A DNA stretch of 64,000 bases from Paenibacillus periandrae (GTDB lineage: Bacteria; Bacillota; Bacilli; Paenibacillales; NBRC-103111). Position 1 is the stretch's first letter; each line of letters opens with the position of its first letter. Location: contig NZ_JAJNMU010000028.1 of NCBI RefSeq assembly GCF_022458865.1, positions 1-64,000 on the forward strand, given 5' to 3'. Below, piece after piece: positions 1 to 9,138 of this stretch. Both the position numbers and the translations under genes were made by a program. The notes under the pieces are model-generated. The model did no database searches. It worked only from the letters and a program-made list of their open reading frames with translations, and was not told the origin of the DNA.

Positions 1-812
1 GTATTCAGGCTATTGCTGCTGGAGCGGTACACTTGATACTGCAGCGCACTTGACGCACTTACCGCATCCGCGGCCTTCGTCCAGTTCAATGTTACTCCTG
101 TACCAGTGAGAGCTGAAGTGCTTATCGCCCCAACGGAAACAACCGGCGACGTCATGTCTGGCGTCACAACCTGCTTCGTTGTGTAGGCCGTCTTATTGCC
201 CGCCTCATCCTTCACAATGACATTAAAGTAATAGGTTGCACCTTCCGCTAGTCCCGCTACACTATAGGTGCCGATATCCGCCGTATAGCTGCCCACTGTT
301 GTTCCGTTGGCTTCGATATTTGCCACTGTATTCAGGCTATTGCTGCTGGAGCGGTACACTTGATACTGCAGCGCACTTGACGCACTTACCGCATCCGCGG
401 CCTTCGTCCAGTTCAATGTTACTCCTGTACCAGTGAGAGCTGAAGTGCTTATCGTCCCAACGGAAACAACCGGCGACGTCATGTCTGGCGTCACAACCTG
501 CTTCGTTGTGTAGGCCGTCTTATTGCCCGCCTCATCCTTCACAATGACATTAAAGTAATAAGTTGCACCTTCCGCTAGTCCCGCTACACTATAGGTGCCG
601 ATATCCGCCGTATAGCTGCCCACTGCTGTCCCGTTGGCTTCGATATTTGCTATCGTGTTGAGATTGTTACTGCTGGAGCGGTACACTTGATACTGCAGCG
701 CGTTTGACGCACTTACCGTATCCGAGGCCTTCGTCCAGTTCAATGTTACTCCTGTACCGGTGAGACCTGATGTGGTGAGCGTACCGTCAGACACTGTTGG
801 TGGCGTGACGTC
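1..812. repeat. Tandem 327-bp FN3-encoding repeats
   Basis: The same sequence recurs with an exact 327-bp (109-codon) period: the block starting at base 1 returns at 328 and, more diverged, at 655. Copies 1-327 and 328-654 differ at only a handful of positions in the part checked by eye. The period is a multiple of three, so the frame is kept. This is in-frame module duplication within the secreted protein gene, and copy number may vary or be miscounted in an assembly. Confidence 0.9.
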
Positions 813-1409
813 CGCGCCCACCACATTGGCTATCGTAATATTATCAAAGTTTAAATTCGATGGTGCCAAGGTATTTGCGAATTTCCACGTTATCGTAATA
901 GAGGCAACATTGTCGTAACTATAAGGTGACCCACCAAGCAAGCTGCTCAATTGAGCGGTAGTACTTGTAAGGATGACAGTCCCTGAGTTAGAGAGCGTAG
1001 CAATTGTAGCGCCCCCCGTATCTTTTAAGACTACAGAAAGCGAGGTAAGATTCTGACCTGATGCTTCATAAGAACTTATACCCAAATCCCTAAAGGTAAA
1101 TGTCCTGCAGGTTGCCGTGCCTTCAGCCTTGATAACAAGAGTCCCTGATGTGTTAGCAGTTTGCTGATTCTCAGACCATAATTGTGTACCTGCAATAGCA
1201 AAACCATTGCTCACAATGAACTTATCAGCAAAGCTCGCATAACCGGTGCCTCCGCTATTATTCGCTTTTAATGGTCCACTGAAGTCGTAGGTGCCATTGG
1301 CTGTTCCACTAGATACTGCATATACATTTGAAGAATTTACACCAAATACAGTTACAAAAATGAGCAAAATGAATAACAACAGGCTGAATTTTCCAAAATA
1401 TTTTCGCAT
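1..1409 (-). CDS. Secreted protein with tandem fibronectin type III-like repeats (partial, C-terminus outside window)
   Basis: The reading frame is open from an ATG at 1409 to the left edge, about 469 codons. A GGAGG Shine-Dalgarno sequence lies about 11 bases upstream. Residues 1-31 form a signal peptide (MRKYFGKFSLLLF..., hydrophobic core, then a small-residue cleavage site near NVYA). Residues 35-200 are a beta-rich domain resembling surface carbohydrate-binding or adhesin modules; I cannot name its family. From about residue 200 onward come FN3-like units (motifs GVTLNWTKA, LQYQVYRSSS, YYFNVIVKDEAGN) with a 109-residue period, nearly identical to each other. The protein is probably extracellular, either a glycanase or an adhesin whose catalytic part lies outside the window. 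The function cannot be fixed from this part. Confidence 0.85.
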   Translation of the reverse strand, partial: MRKYFGKFSLLLFILLIFVTVFGVNSSNVYAVSSGTANGTYDFSGPLKANNSGGTGYASFADKFIVSNGFAIAGTQLWSENQQTANTSGTLVIKAEGTATCRTFTFRDLGISSYEASGQNLTSLSVVLKDTGGATIATLSNSGTVILTSTTAQLSSLLGGSPYSYDNVASITITWKFANTLAPSNLNFDNITIANVVGADVTPPTVSDGTLTTSGLTGTGVTLNWTKASDTVSASNALQYQVYRSSSNNLNTIANIEANGTAVGSYTADIGTYSVAGLAEGATYYFNVIVKDEAGNKTAYTTKQVVTPDMTSPVVSVGTISTSALTGTGVTLNWTKAADAVSASSALQYQVYRSSSNSLNTVANIEANGTTVGSYTADIGTYSVAGLAEGATYYFNVIVKDEAGNKTAYTTKQVVTPDMTSPVVSVGAISTSALTGTGVTLNWTKAADAVSASSALQYQVYRSSSNSLN

Positions 1410-1761
1410 AATGCCTCTAACCTCCGAAACCTAATTTTTGAACTTTACAGATCATGTGACGGTGAATGAGTCACCTCGTTTTATTAAGAGGAATATGAGG
1501 ACGAACTTATAACTTTCATACTATAAGTCTACAATAGCCCAATAAAAGAATAATGAAAGAATCGAGCATTTTATAGAAAAAACTGCGTTATATCGCGATT
1601 TTATTAAATTTCCAACTATTTAAATATGAATAGATCGTCGGTAATGTCATCATGCTCTTGTACATTTACCTATGACAACATCCTGATTGTAGAGTAGAGA
1701 ACTGAAATTTCTAAGGAGGGCGTATGCCCTCTTTATTTACTTTTTCAGCTCCCCCTTCATC

Positions 1762-1795
1762 AAACCGGACGTGAAGTTTTCCTTCATCCGGCTTT
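1762..1795 (-). ncRNA. Group II intron domain V
   Basis: Read on the minus strand, these 34 bases fold as AAAGCCGGA paired with TCCGGTTT, with an inner GAAG/CTTC stem and a GAAAA tetraloop-like cap. The AGC catalytic triad is at the base of the 5' strand. It lies just downstream of the maturase stop codon, as expected for the catalytic core of a complete intron. Confidence 0.75.
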
Positions 1796-1831
1796 CCGAT
1801 GTTCTTCTTTCTTCCGCGTTACGGTACTTCC

Positions 1832-3133
1832 CTAACCTACAAGTTTCTTTAATCCAGAACACTGAGCTACAAGGCCCGCTAATCTGGAGTTGCTGTGCTT
1901 CTTACGACGATTTCTCTTCTTGTTCCAAAACAGCATCAGTCTTTTTCGAATATACCAATCGATTTTATTCAGAAATAGATCGGCAAAGGCGTCCATCGCG
2001 TAGTAGTTTCTCCACCCCTGTATTTTCGAGTTGAGTTCTTCGACCATTCGGTTCATGGTCCAGAACAATCGGTTACGTGGCTCTGTGACTTCTTTTACCT
2101 TCTCTCTCATCTTCTTCATGGCTTTCTTCGAAGGGTAGCTTCGCAGGGTATAGCGGTCCACTCCCTTTATCTGTTTTGGGATTTTTCGGTGTTGCATGCC
2201 GAGAAAGTCAAATCCTGCTTTGTCACCCCATAGGTTGATCAATTTGGATTTGGACGTATTCATCTGTAGTTCGAGTTTCCCGAATACAGCTTTTAATACG
2301 TCGATTGATGTCAAGGCTTGCTCCTTGGTTTTGCATAGGATGACGAGATCGTCCGCATAGCGGACCAGTGTCCCCAGTTCAGTGAATTTCTTCTCCCAGA
2401 TCGTATCGAGGTAGTTCAGATAGATGTTTGCAAGTAATGGACTAATGACTCCGCCCTGAGGGCTTCCGAGGTCGGTTTCGTAAAACTGATCATCTTTCAC
2501 GAAGCCTGCTTTTAGCCATTTCCGGATGAGCTTGAGTATTCTTCTGTCGCTTATCCGCTCTTCCACAAGCTTCATTAGTTTCTCATGCGAAATGTTGTCG
2601 AAGTACCCGGCGATATCCACGTCTACTACCCAGTAAACACCTTTCTTTACCTCGCGTCGGATGTGGCGAATAGCTCCTTTAGCATCCCGTTTTGGGCGGA
2701 ATCCATAAGAGAACTCCTTGAAATCCGTTTCAAAGATGGGCTCCATCACCCATTTCGTTGCCATTTGTACCACGCGATCACGCACAGCAGGAATTCCAAG
2801 AGGACGAAGTTTTCCGTCCTGCTTCGGTATCTCCTTGCGCCTTGCCGGTAACGGATGATAGGTGCCTGCGATCAGCTGTTCCCGAATTTCCTCAACGAAT
2901 TTCTCTTCCCCGTAGGTCTTTACGATGTGGTCGATGGTTATCCCGTCCACACCTCCACTGCCCTTATTGCCTTTGACTCGTCTCCATGCTTCCCAAAGGA
3001 TATCTTCCCGATAAATCTTGTCGTAGAGGGCATGAAACCTTCGTTTCGGATTTTCCTTGGCGGTAAGATATAGCTTGTTTTGAAGTTCTTGAGCTTTTAC
3101 TTTGGCGTAGTTAGCAGGTTTGACTGCATTCAC
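1832..3133 (-). CDS. ltrA: Group II intron reverse transcriptase/maturase
   Basis: This 433-residue protein is the intron-encoded enzyme that helps splicing and copies the intron into DNA. The RT blocks are intact: GVDGITID near residue 62, YGFRPKRD near 143, DVDIAGYFDNI near 171, SPQGGVISPLLANIYLN near 224 and the catalytic YADD at 259-262. A maturase (X) domain follows (IQGWRNYYAM). It ends soon after this domain with a basic tail and no HNH endonuclease domain, as in endonuclease-free classes such as IIC. The ATG at 3133 has a strong AAGGAGG about 14 bases upstream. No frameshift or missing catalytic residue is seen, so the intron could still be mobile. Confidence 0.95.
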   Translation of the reverse strand: MNAVKPANYAKVKAQELQNKLYLTAKENPKRRFHALYDKIYREDILWEAWRRVKGNKGSGGVDGITIDHIVKTYGEEKFVEEIREQLIAGTYHPLPARRKEIPKQDGKLRPLGIPAVRDRVVQMATKWVMEPIFETDFKEFSYGFRPKRDAKGAIRHIRREVKKGVYWVVDVDIAGYFDNISHEKLMKLVEERISDRRILKLIRKWLKAGFVKDDQFYETDLGSPQGGVISPLLANIYLNYLDTIWEKKFTELGTLVRYADDLVILCKTKEQALTSIDVLKAVFGKLELQMNTSKSKLINLWGDKAGFDFLGMQHRKIPKQIKGVDRYTLRSYPSKKAMKKMREKVKEVTEPRNRLFWTMNRMVEELNSKIQGWRNYYAMDAFADLFLNKIDWYIRKRLMLFWNKKRNRRKKHSNSRLAGLVAQCSGLKKLVG

Positions 3134-3656
3134 TCACTCGTACCTCCTTCACTTGCTTGAACAAAGCAGGGGCTCTTCCCTCCATGAGGTTTTGTTGTCC
3201 TCACTTCATCGGTAATACGGCCCCCTCCGACTCCCTTCCCGCAGCTCGCCACTTCACCTTTTGGGCTTATAGGTCCGCTCCTTACGAAAAAAAAAAATCT
3301 CGTGCGGGGGAGGGTCTCCCTAGTTCCAGACACAACTTTCCCAGCATGCCGATCCCCATACGCCGGAGAGTTCTTCCGCGCTGCACTTCCAAGGGCTTCA
3401 CGCGTTCCATGGTCTTCGCCCAATTTCCCGGGGCTCAACTCTCTCTTGTCCTTTTCAGGTCTTTTTTGACGACGCGGCAGGATTCAATTCATGTTACGGC
3501 CTGTTGTTTTGCTCGCTCCCCTTTTGGGGCTACTTTGTCACAGGGCTTCAACCTTAGGATCTCTCCACCAGTTGCCTGTTAGCTACGAGGCGACTTGGCT
3601 CTTACCTCGATTGATCTTTCATCAATTAGTTGTGCCTAGCTTGGCTAGGCGCGCAC

Positions 3657-3686
3657 AAAATAAAAAAGCCGCAATTTTTTGCGACT
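3657..3686 (-). terminator. Rho-independent terminator, intron target
   Basis: On the minus strand AGTCGCAA-AAAA-TTGCGGCT forms an 8-bp stem (one G-T pair) followed by TTTTTATTTT. The intron starts at the base right after the T-tract. This is a second hairpin downstream of the one that follows the transaldolase gene. Confidence 0.8.
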
Positions 3687-3715
3687 CTTAAGGAAAGAGG
3701 AAATGAGCAGCAAGC

Positions 3716-3751
3716 AAAAAAAAGAAACCCGGGTTCTTAAAAACCGGGGTT
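3716..3751 (-). terminator. Terminator of the zwf-tkt-transaldolase operon
   Basis: On the minus strand AACCCCGGTT and AACCCGGGTT pair over 10 positions with one C-C mismatch, followed by a run of eight T. It begins about 28 bases after the transaldolase stop codon. Confidence 0.8.
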
Positions 3752-3778
3752 CTTGCCATACTGATTACTGAGTGTGAA

Positions 3779-4447
3779 TTAAACTTGTACTGTTTTTTTC
3801 CAATCGGCAGCGAATTTATCCATACCTTGATCCGTTAGAGGATGTTTGGTCAATTGTTCGATAACAGCGAAAGGAACGGTTGCGATATGCGCGCCAGCCA
3901 TTGCCACGCGTGTCACGTGATCGGGATTACGTACAGATGCCGCGATGATTTGTGCATCCAGCTTATGAGTACGGAACAATTCAGCGATTTTCGTCACAAG
4001 CAAAACGCCGTCTTCTGAAATATCATCCAAGCGGCCCAGGAACGGGGAGACATAAGTTGCTCCAGCGCGAGCGGCTAAAAGCGCCTGGTTTACAGTAAAG
4101 ATCAGGGTTACGTTCGTTTTTACACCTTTTTTCGTCAGGTAACGGCATGCTTCTAAACCTGCCAATGTCATCGGAAGCTTGATGGTGATGTTTTTGTCGT
4201 TATTGTTGATTTTGATAAGTTCATTCGCTTGGGCGATCATGTCCTCAGCTGTTATTGCATCAGGCGTTACTTCGGCCGAAACGGATTCAACCTCAGGCAC
4301 TTCGCGCAAAATTTCAGCGATACGATCTTCGAATTTAACGCCTTCTTTGGCAACTAGGGACGGATTAGTCGTAACACCGGACAAAATGCCCACTTTGTAA
4401 GCCTTTTTGATATCTACCAGGTTTGCAGTGTCGATAAAGAATTTCAT
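3779..4447 (-). CDS. tal: Transaldolase, fructose-6-phosphate aldolase-like type
   Basis: This 222-residue cytosolic enzyme moves a dihydroxyacetone unit between sugar phosphates in the non-oxidative pentose phosphate pathway. The short length and the motifs FIDTAN at the start, SGVTTNPSL near 23 and TIKLPMT near 88 identify the small MipB/TalC-type family (as Bacillus YwjH). K90 is the likely Schiff-base lysine. The CGGAGG site lies 9 bases before ATG. It is the last gene of a zwf-tkt-tal operon, 111 bp after tkt. Some small family members act as fructose-6-phosphate aldolases, but the operon context favours transaldolase. Confidence 0.93.
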   Translation of the reverse strand: MKFFIDTANLVDIKKAYKVGILSGVTTNPSLVAKEGVKFEDRIAEILREVPEVESVSAEVTPDAITAEDMIAQANELIKINNNDKNITIKLPMTLAGLEACRYLTKKGVKTNVTLIFTVNQALLAARAGATYVSPFLGRLDDISEDGVLLVTKIAELFRTHKLDAQIIAASVRNPDHVTRVAMAGAHIATVPFAVIEQLTKHPLTDQGMDKFAADWKKTVQV

Positions 4448-4558
4448 TGTTATTACCTCCGGTTATATAGTTATATTTTAAATGACTTGCACAATCCGGC
4501 ATAATCTCCAATAACATTCCAACTATGCACGGACTGCTGTTCTATTCTTACTATATTA

Positions 4559-6550
4559 CTATAACAACTCTTTCGTCAAACGAACCACGTTATCCACAGA
4601 GAATCCAAAGTATTGCAAGACCTCAGCTCCTGGTCCTGAAGCGCCGAAGGTATCAATGGATAATACATTGCCGCTTGGTCCTGTGTAACGCTCCCAGCCG
4701 AGTGAAATACCAGCTTCTATAGCTAAACGCTTCGGAACAGCAGCAGGTAGTACCGATTCCTTATAAGCTTCTGTTTGGCGGCTAAACAGCTCACGGCTCG
4801 GCATCGCCACTACGCGTACAGAGATATTATCCTTCTCAAGCTCAGCTTTGGCGTTCACGGCCAAGGAAACTTCGGAACCGGTAGCGATCAGGAGTACATC
4901 CGGCTGATTGTTGGTTTCCGTCAGAACGTATGCTCCTTTGGCTACCCCTTCCACATTGCCTTTGGTTGCATCGTAGATAGGCAGATTCTGTCTGCTCAGC
5001 ACGAGAGCAACTGGACCTTCATTTTGCTGCAAGGCATAAGCCCATGCACTTGCCGTTTCGTTGGCATCCGTAGGACGAATGACCGTAAGTCCCGGAATGG
5101 TACGTAGCGCTGCTAAATGCTCAACGGGTTCATGCGTAGGTCCATCTTCGCCGACAGCCACTGAATCATGCGTGAATACGTAAATAACAGGCAGCTTCTG
5201 CAGTGCAGCCAGTCGGATCGACGGACGCAGGTAATCACTGAATACGAAGAACGTGCTTACGAAGGGTTTAACACCTCCGTGCAGTGCCATACCGTTGCCA
5301 GCAGCGCCCATGGCATGCTCGCGAACACCAAAGTAGATGTTACGTCCAGCATACGATTCAACTGCAAAAATTTGCTCCCCGCTAATGTCAGTCATCGTCG
5401 AATGAGACAAGTCCGCGCTGCCGCCAAAAATCGAAGGAACTGATTTAACGAAATGATTGATCGCTTGACCGCTTGCTACGCGAGTTGAAATTGTCTTGGA
5501 AGAATCGAAAGTAAGGATGTCCGCGGCATCGATCACAACGGAACCATCGATGACTTGTTCAAGCTCTGCACCAAGCGCTGGATGCTGATCTTTATATGAG
5601 GAGAACAATTGGTTCCATGCTGCTTCTTTCGCTTCGCCATTTTGTTTAAGCTGTGCAAAATGAGCTTTCACTTCTGCCGGAACCGTGAATTCTTCCTCGT
5701 ACTTCCAGCCATAAGCTTCCTTGGTTGCCTTTGCTTCTTCTTTGCCAAGTGGATTGCCATGTGCTTTATTCGTTCCCGCTACTTTACTTCCGTATCCAAT
5801 AATGGTCCGGATTTCGATAATCGTCGGCTGGGAATCATTGAGCTTGGCAGCTTCGATTGCTTTAGCAATTTGCTCGATGTCGTTGCCGTCTTCAACTCTT
5901 AAATACTGCCAATGCGCTGATTCTGCTCTCTTTTGAATGTTCTCTCCGAAGGAAAGGTTGAGGTCTCCATCCAAGGAAATGTCATTGGAATCATACAATA
6001 CAACTAATTTGTTCAGCTTCATATGTCCGGCCATGGACATCGCCTCGTAAGAGATCCCTTCCATCAAGCAGCCATCGCCTACGAGCGCATACGTGTAGTG
6101 ATCGACGACCGGGAATCCACTCTGATTAAACTTTGAAGCCAGATGCGCTTCAGCCATCGCCATACCTACAGCCATAGCAATACCTTGTCCAAGAGGACCT
6201 GTTGTAGCATCAACGCCATCCGTGTGGCCAAATTCAGGATGTCCAGGTGTTTTGCTGTTCAGCTTGCGGAACTGCTTCACATCTTCTATAGAAAGCTTAT
6301 AGCCAGACAAATGCAGAAGGCTGTACAGTAAAGCAGAGCCATGCCCTGCGGATAATACGAAACGATCGCGATTGAACCATTTTGAATTGGCGGGATTGTG
6401 GTTGAGGCTTTTACCCCAAAGTGCATACGCCATAGGCGCTGCACCCATTGGCAGTCCCGGATGTCCGGAATTAGCCGCGTTAGTAGCATCGATCGATAAC
6501 GTACGAATCGTATCAATAGCCAGTTGATCAATTGTTTGTGTGGTAGGCAT
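4559..6550 (-). CDS. tkt: Transketolase
   Basis: This 663-residue thiamine diphosphate enzyme transfers two-carbon ketol units in the pentose phosphate pathway, at the usual full length. The substrate-side motif SAGHGSALLY is near residue 67, the cofactor-binding GDGCLMEGISYEA near 157, and the pyrimidine-domain signature GVREHAMGAAGNGMALHGG and VGEDGPTHEPVEHL are near 405-465. Its ATG lies inside the end of zwf (23-bp overlap), with AAAGGAGAACAAT as ribosome-binding site, so the two genes are probably translationally coupled. Confidence 0.97.
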   Translation of the reverse strand: MPTTQTIDQLAIDTIRTLSIDATNAANSGHPGLPMGAAPMAYALWGKSLNHNPANSKWFNRDRFVLSAGHGSALLYSLLHLSGYKLSIEDVKQFRKLNSKTPGHPEFGHTDGVDATTGPLGQGIAMAVGMAMAEAHLASKFNQSGFPVVDHYTYALVGDGCLMEGISYEAMSMAGHMKLNKLVVLYDSNDISLDGDLNLSFGENIQKRAESAHWQYLRVEDGNDIEQIAKAIEAAKLNDSQPTIIEIRTIIGYGSKVAGTNKAHGNPLGKEEAKATKEAYGWKYEEEFTVPAEVKAHFAQLKQNGEAKEAAWNQLFSSYKDQHPALGAELEQVIDGSVVIDAADILTFDSSKTISTRVASGQAINHFVKSVPSIFGGSADLSHSTMTDISGEQIFAVESYAGRNIYFGVREHAMGAAGNGMALHGGVKPFVSTFFVFSDYLRPSIRLAALQKLPVIYVFTHDSVAVGEDGPTHEPVEHLAALRTIPGLTVIRPTDANETASAWAYALQQNEGPVALVLSRQNLPIYDATKGNVEGVAKGAYVLTETNNQPDVLLIATGSEVSLAVNAKAELEKDNISVRVVAMPSRELFSRQTEAYKESVLPAAVPKRLAIEAGISLGWERYTGPSGNVLSIDTFGASGPGAEVLQYFGFSVDNVVRLTKELL

Positions 6551-8051
6551 ATTGTTCTCCTTTTATGGATTTGATTTCGGTTTCCGACTTCTCATCGAAC
6601 CACCAGTGATAGCCGTCCTGCTCCAACAGTTCATCAGATTCGGCAGGACCATAGGTGCCGGCTGCATAGGAATGAAGCGGAACCAGATTCTCTTTGTAAG
6701 CATCTAAAATAGGCTGAACCCATTGCCATGACAATTCGACCTCGTCCCAGTGCGCGAAGAAGGTAGGATCTCCATGCAAAGCGTCACGAATCAAATTCTC
6801 GTAAGCCTCGGGCACATGATCCCGATTTTCATGAAAGTCGATGTGCATGGGCTTGAACTTCCCTTTGTTCAAAGGATCTCTTGTATTTAATTGGAGCGAT
6901 ATGCCTTCGTGGGGACCGATTTCAATTACGAGCAGATTAGGTGTTTTGTTGTCATCATTGGACCCAGGCTGCTTTAAAGGTTCCTTGAATTCGATCACGA
7001 GTCGCGTTGATTTGTCCTTCATTCTTTTGCCTGTACGGATATAAAAAGGAACGCCGCGCCAAAAATAATCATCGATTTGCAGCTTAGCTGCGATAAAGGT
7101 GTCATTGCTTGAGGTTGCCGCAATATTCGGTTCGGATGTATAACCGACCACAGATTGTCCTTGAATCGTTCCTGCTGCATACTGCCCGCGGATAACAGAG
7201 GAACTGACATCTTCTTTTTGCAGCTTTTCCAGAGATTCCATCACGAGCTTCTTTTTGTATCGGATATTCTCTGAAGTACTGTTGTTTGGAAGGTGGATCG
7301 TCAGCATCATGAGCAATTGCAGCATATGGTTTTGGAACATGTCTCTAACCGCGCCAACATGGTCGTAATAGCCAGCCCGCTCTTCAACACCGACGATTTC
7401 ATTTGCCGTTATTTGAACGTTAGCAATGTAACGGTTGTTCCATAATGCCTGAAGGACAGGATTGCTTTGCTGCAGAACCTCAAGCTTTTGTACCATGGGT
7501 TTGCCAAGATAATGGTCCACTCGAAATATTTCATCTTCTGTAAAAACTTTGCTCAGATTATGATTCAAATCCCGAGCAGATTGCAAATCATGACCGAAAG
7601 GCTTCTCGATCACCAAACGCTTCCAGCCATTCGCTGAACCAAGTCCGCTCTCATGAATGTTGGCTGTAATCGGTTCAAAAAATTCAGGTCCTACGGACAA
7701 ATAAAACATCCGATTCGGCTCCATGCGTTGCTCTTCTTCCTGCTGTTCAATCAGCTTCAGCAGCTTCTGATAATCTTCTTTGCGGCCAACATCGAGAACG
7801 CTATAACGGAATGCCCGCAGGAACTTTTTCATGATATCGGGATCATTCGCTTCGCGCCTGGAAAACATATGGAGTGATTGCTCGACATTTGCTTGAAAGG
7901 TTTGATCGGATAGTTCTCTTCTTCCCAGCCCGATCACGGAGAAGGATTGAGGTAGTTTCTGATCAATGAACAAATTATATATGGCTGGATAAATTTTTCT
8001 TTTGGCTAAATCCCCAGTCGCTCCAAATAAGACAAACGTGGTAGCTTCCAT
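6528..8051 (-). CDS. zwf: Glucose-6-phosphate 1-dehydrogenase
   Basis: It oxidises glucose 6-phosphate to 6-phosphogluconolactone with NADP, the entry step of the oxidative pentose phosphate pathway. The coenzyme motif FGATGDLAKRKIYP stands at the N-terminus. The active-site RVDHYLGKPMVQ is near residue 185, followed by the catalytic-domain segment YFWRGVPFYIRTGKRM. I chose the ATG at 8051 (507 residues) over one at 8084 because AAGGAGAG is 8 bases before it and the dinucleotide fold then begins at once, as in homologues. It is first in the operon with tkt and tal, opposite a LysR gene. Confidence 0.95.
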   Translation of the reverse strand: MEATTFVLFGATGDLAKRKIYPAIYNLFIDQKLPQSFSVIGLGRRELSDQTFQANVEQSLHMFSRREANDPDIMKKFLRAFRYSVLDVGRKEDYQKLLKLIEQQEEEQRMEPNRMFYLSVGPEFFEPITANIHESGLGSANGWKRLVIEKPFGHDLQSARDLNHNLSKVFTEDEIFRVDHYLGKPMVQKLEVLQQSNPVLQALWNNRYIANVQITANEIVGVEERAGYYDHVGAVRDMFQNHMLQLLMMLTIHLPNNSTSENIRYKKKLVMESLEKLQKEDVSSSVIRGQYAAGTIQGQSVVGYTSEPNIAATSSNDTFIAAKLQIDDYFWRGVPFYIRTGKRMKDKSTRLVIEFKEPLKQPGSNDDNKTPNLLVIEIGPHEGISLQLNTRDPLNKGKFKPMHIDFHENRDHVPEAYENLIRDALHGDPTFFAHWDEVELSWQWVQPILDAYKENLVPLHSYAAGTYGPAESDELLEQDGYHWWFDEKSETEIKSIKGEQYAYHTNN

Positions 8052-8113
8052 TTCTCTCTCTCCTTCCAGCAGGGCCTTCATCATTAGCTCTGGATTCTAT
8101 TTCCTTTATCCAC

Positions 8114-8140
8114 TATAATACGAATATCACCTATACAGGT
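8114..8140. promoter_or_regulatory. Divergent zwf/LysR control region
   Basis: The 119-bp gap between the divergent zwf and LysR genes holds a TATAAT box at 8114-8119 (plus strand) and an inverted repeat ACCT-TATA-like-AGGT at 8129-8140 within a T-N11-A context. LysR proteins usually bind such repeats between themselves and the divergent target. No clear -35 box was found, so this is a candidate operator, not a proven promoter. Confidence 0.45.
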
Positions 8141-8170
8141 AATTAATATATTTAACAGGGGCTATAGACC

Positions 8171-9052
8171 GTGTCTATGATCAATTACGAATTATACAAG
8201 GTTTTTTATTGGGCAGCGAAGACAGGAAGCTTGTCTAAAGCCGCCAAATCGTTGTTCATCACCCAGCCGAGCGTCAGCCACGCCATCAAGCAGCTGGAAG
8301 ACAGTTTTGGGATCACCTTGTTTTACCGGAATTCCAAAGGCGTTGCCTTAACACAAGAGGGCGTCACCCTGTATTCCTATATTGAGAAGTCTCAGATTCT
8401 AATCGCACTGGCAGAGGAAAAGATGGCTGCACTTAAAAATCTGGACAGCGGCGAGCTGCGGATCGGCGGAAGTGATTCGTTGTTCAAGCACTATATGCTT
8501 CCTTATCTGGAAAGCTATCATCAGAAGCATCCCGGCATCAAGCTGCATCTGAATCATGGGACGACGCCAGAAACCATTGCATTTTTAAAAGAGGGAAGAA
8601 TCGATTTGGGCGTCGTTCGAATGCCTATTGTCGATTCTCAGCTGGAAGTAATGAAGGGCATTCAGCTGCAGGATTGTTTTGTGGCGGGGGCTCATTATGC
8701 CGAGCTTAAGGGCAGAGTACTTTCACTGGAGTTGCTGCTTCAGTACCCCATCATCCTATTCTCGCGCAATAGCAGGGTACGAATGGCGATCACAGAGCTA
8801 TTTGAAAGCTATGGGTATGAGATCAAACCAGAAATTGAAGTGGGAAGCGTGGATCTTCTCATCGAGTTTGCGCGGAAAGGACTCGGTATCTCCTACATAA
8901 CCAAAGAATTTATTTCCAAGGAACTGGAGGAAGGCTCACTGTTTGAAATTCAATTAGATATCAAGATGCCGCCTTCCCAAGTAGGCTTCATGATCATGCG
9001 CAATATGCCGCTTTCCAACGCGGCAAGCAAGTTTATCGAGCTTGTGAAATAG
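8171..9052 (+). CDS. LysR-family transcriptional regulator
   Basis: A 293-residue regulator with an N-terminal winged helix-turn-helix (about residues 5-65: LSKAAKSLFITQPSVSHAIKQL) and a periplasmic-binding-like effector domain (about 92-290: GELRIGGSDSLFKHYMLPYL). It probably starts at GTG 8171, with AGGGG 9 bases upstream; an ATG two codons later is the alternative. It is divergent from zwf, so control of the pentose phosphate operon and of itself is the natural inference. It resembles Bacillus CysL/YwfK-type regulators but the effector cannot be named. Confidence 0.9.
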   Translation: MSMINYELYKVFYWAAKTGSLSKAAKSLFITQPSVSHAIKQLEDSFGITLFYRNSKGVALTQEGVTLYSYIEKSQILIALAEEKMAALKNLDSGELRIGGSDSLFKHYMLPYLESYHQKHPGIKLHLNHGTTPETIAFLKEGRIDLGVVRMPIVDSQLEVMKGIQLQDCFVAGAHYAELKGRVLSLELLLQYPIILFSRNSRVRMAITELFESYGYEIKPEIEVGSVDLLIEFARKGLGISYITKEFISKELEEGSLFEIQLDIKMPPSQVGFMIMRNMPLSNAASKFIELVK

Positions 9053-9094
9053 CACAACCTGTACTTATAGGATCATACAAACAACGAAAATTAA

Positions 9095-9138
9095 AGCATC
9101 CGCAGCACGGTTAAAACCGGATGGGATGCTTTTCTTTT
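9095..9138 (+). terminator. Terminator of the LysR gene
   Basis: AGCATCC pairs with GGATGCT (one extra G bulge region) and is followed by TTTTCTTTT, 43 bases after the LysR stop codon. Confidence 0.7.

Larger units (their letters stand above)
1689..3656 (-). mobile_element. Group II intron with maturase ORF
   Basis: On the minus strand the element starts with the group II consensus GTGCGC at 3656. It carries a maturase ORF in its domain IV position, then a 34-nt domain V-like hairpin (1762-1795, with the AGC triad), then a domain VI-like stem ending in CTACTCTAC at about 1689. The total of about 1.97 kb is normal for an ORF-bearing bacterial group II intron. The 5' boundary is well supported; the 3' boundary is my reading of the terminal Y-rich end and could shift by a few bases. 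It sits immediately after the T-tract of a terminator hairpin (3657-3686), the target choice known for group IIC introns. Confidence 0.85.

Noticed and set aside
1..812. Regular repeats, first considered as a CRISPR array or satellite
   Set aside because: The period is 327 bp, in frame and without short repeat/spacer structure; translation gives FN3 modules.
3130..3582. Open frames on both strands just upstream of the maturase gene
   Set aside because: They lie inside the structured RNA domains of the group II intron (5' part, domains I-III) and have no protein-like features.
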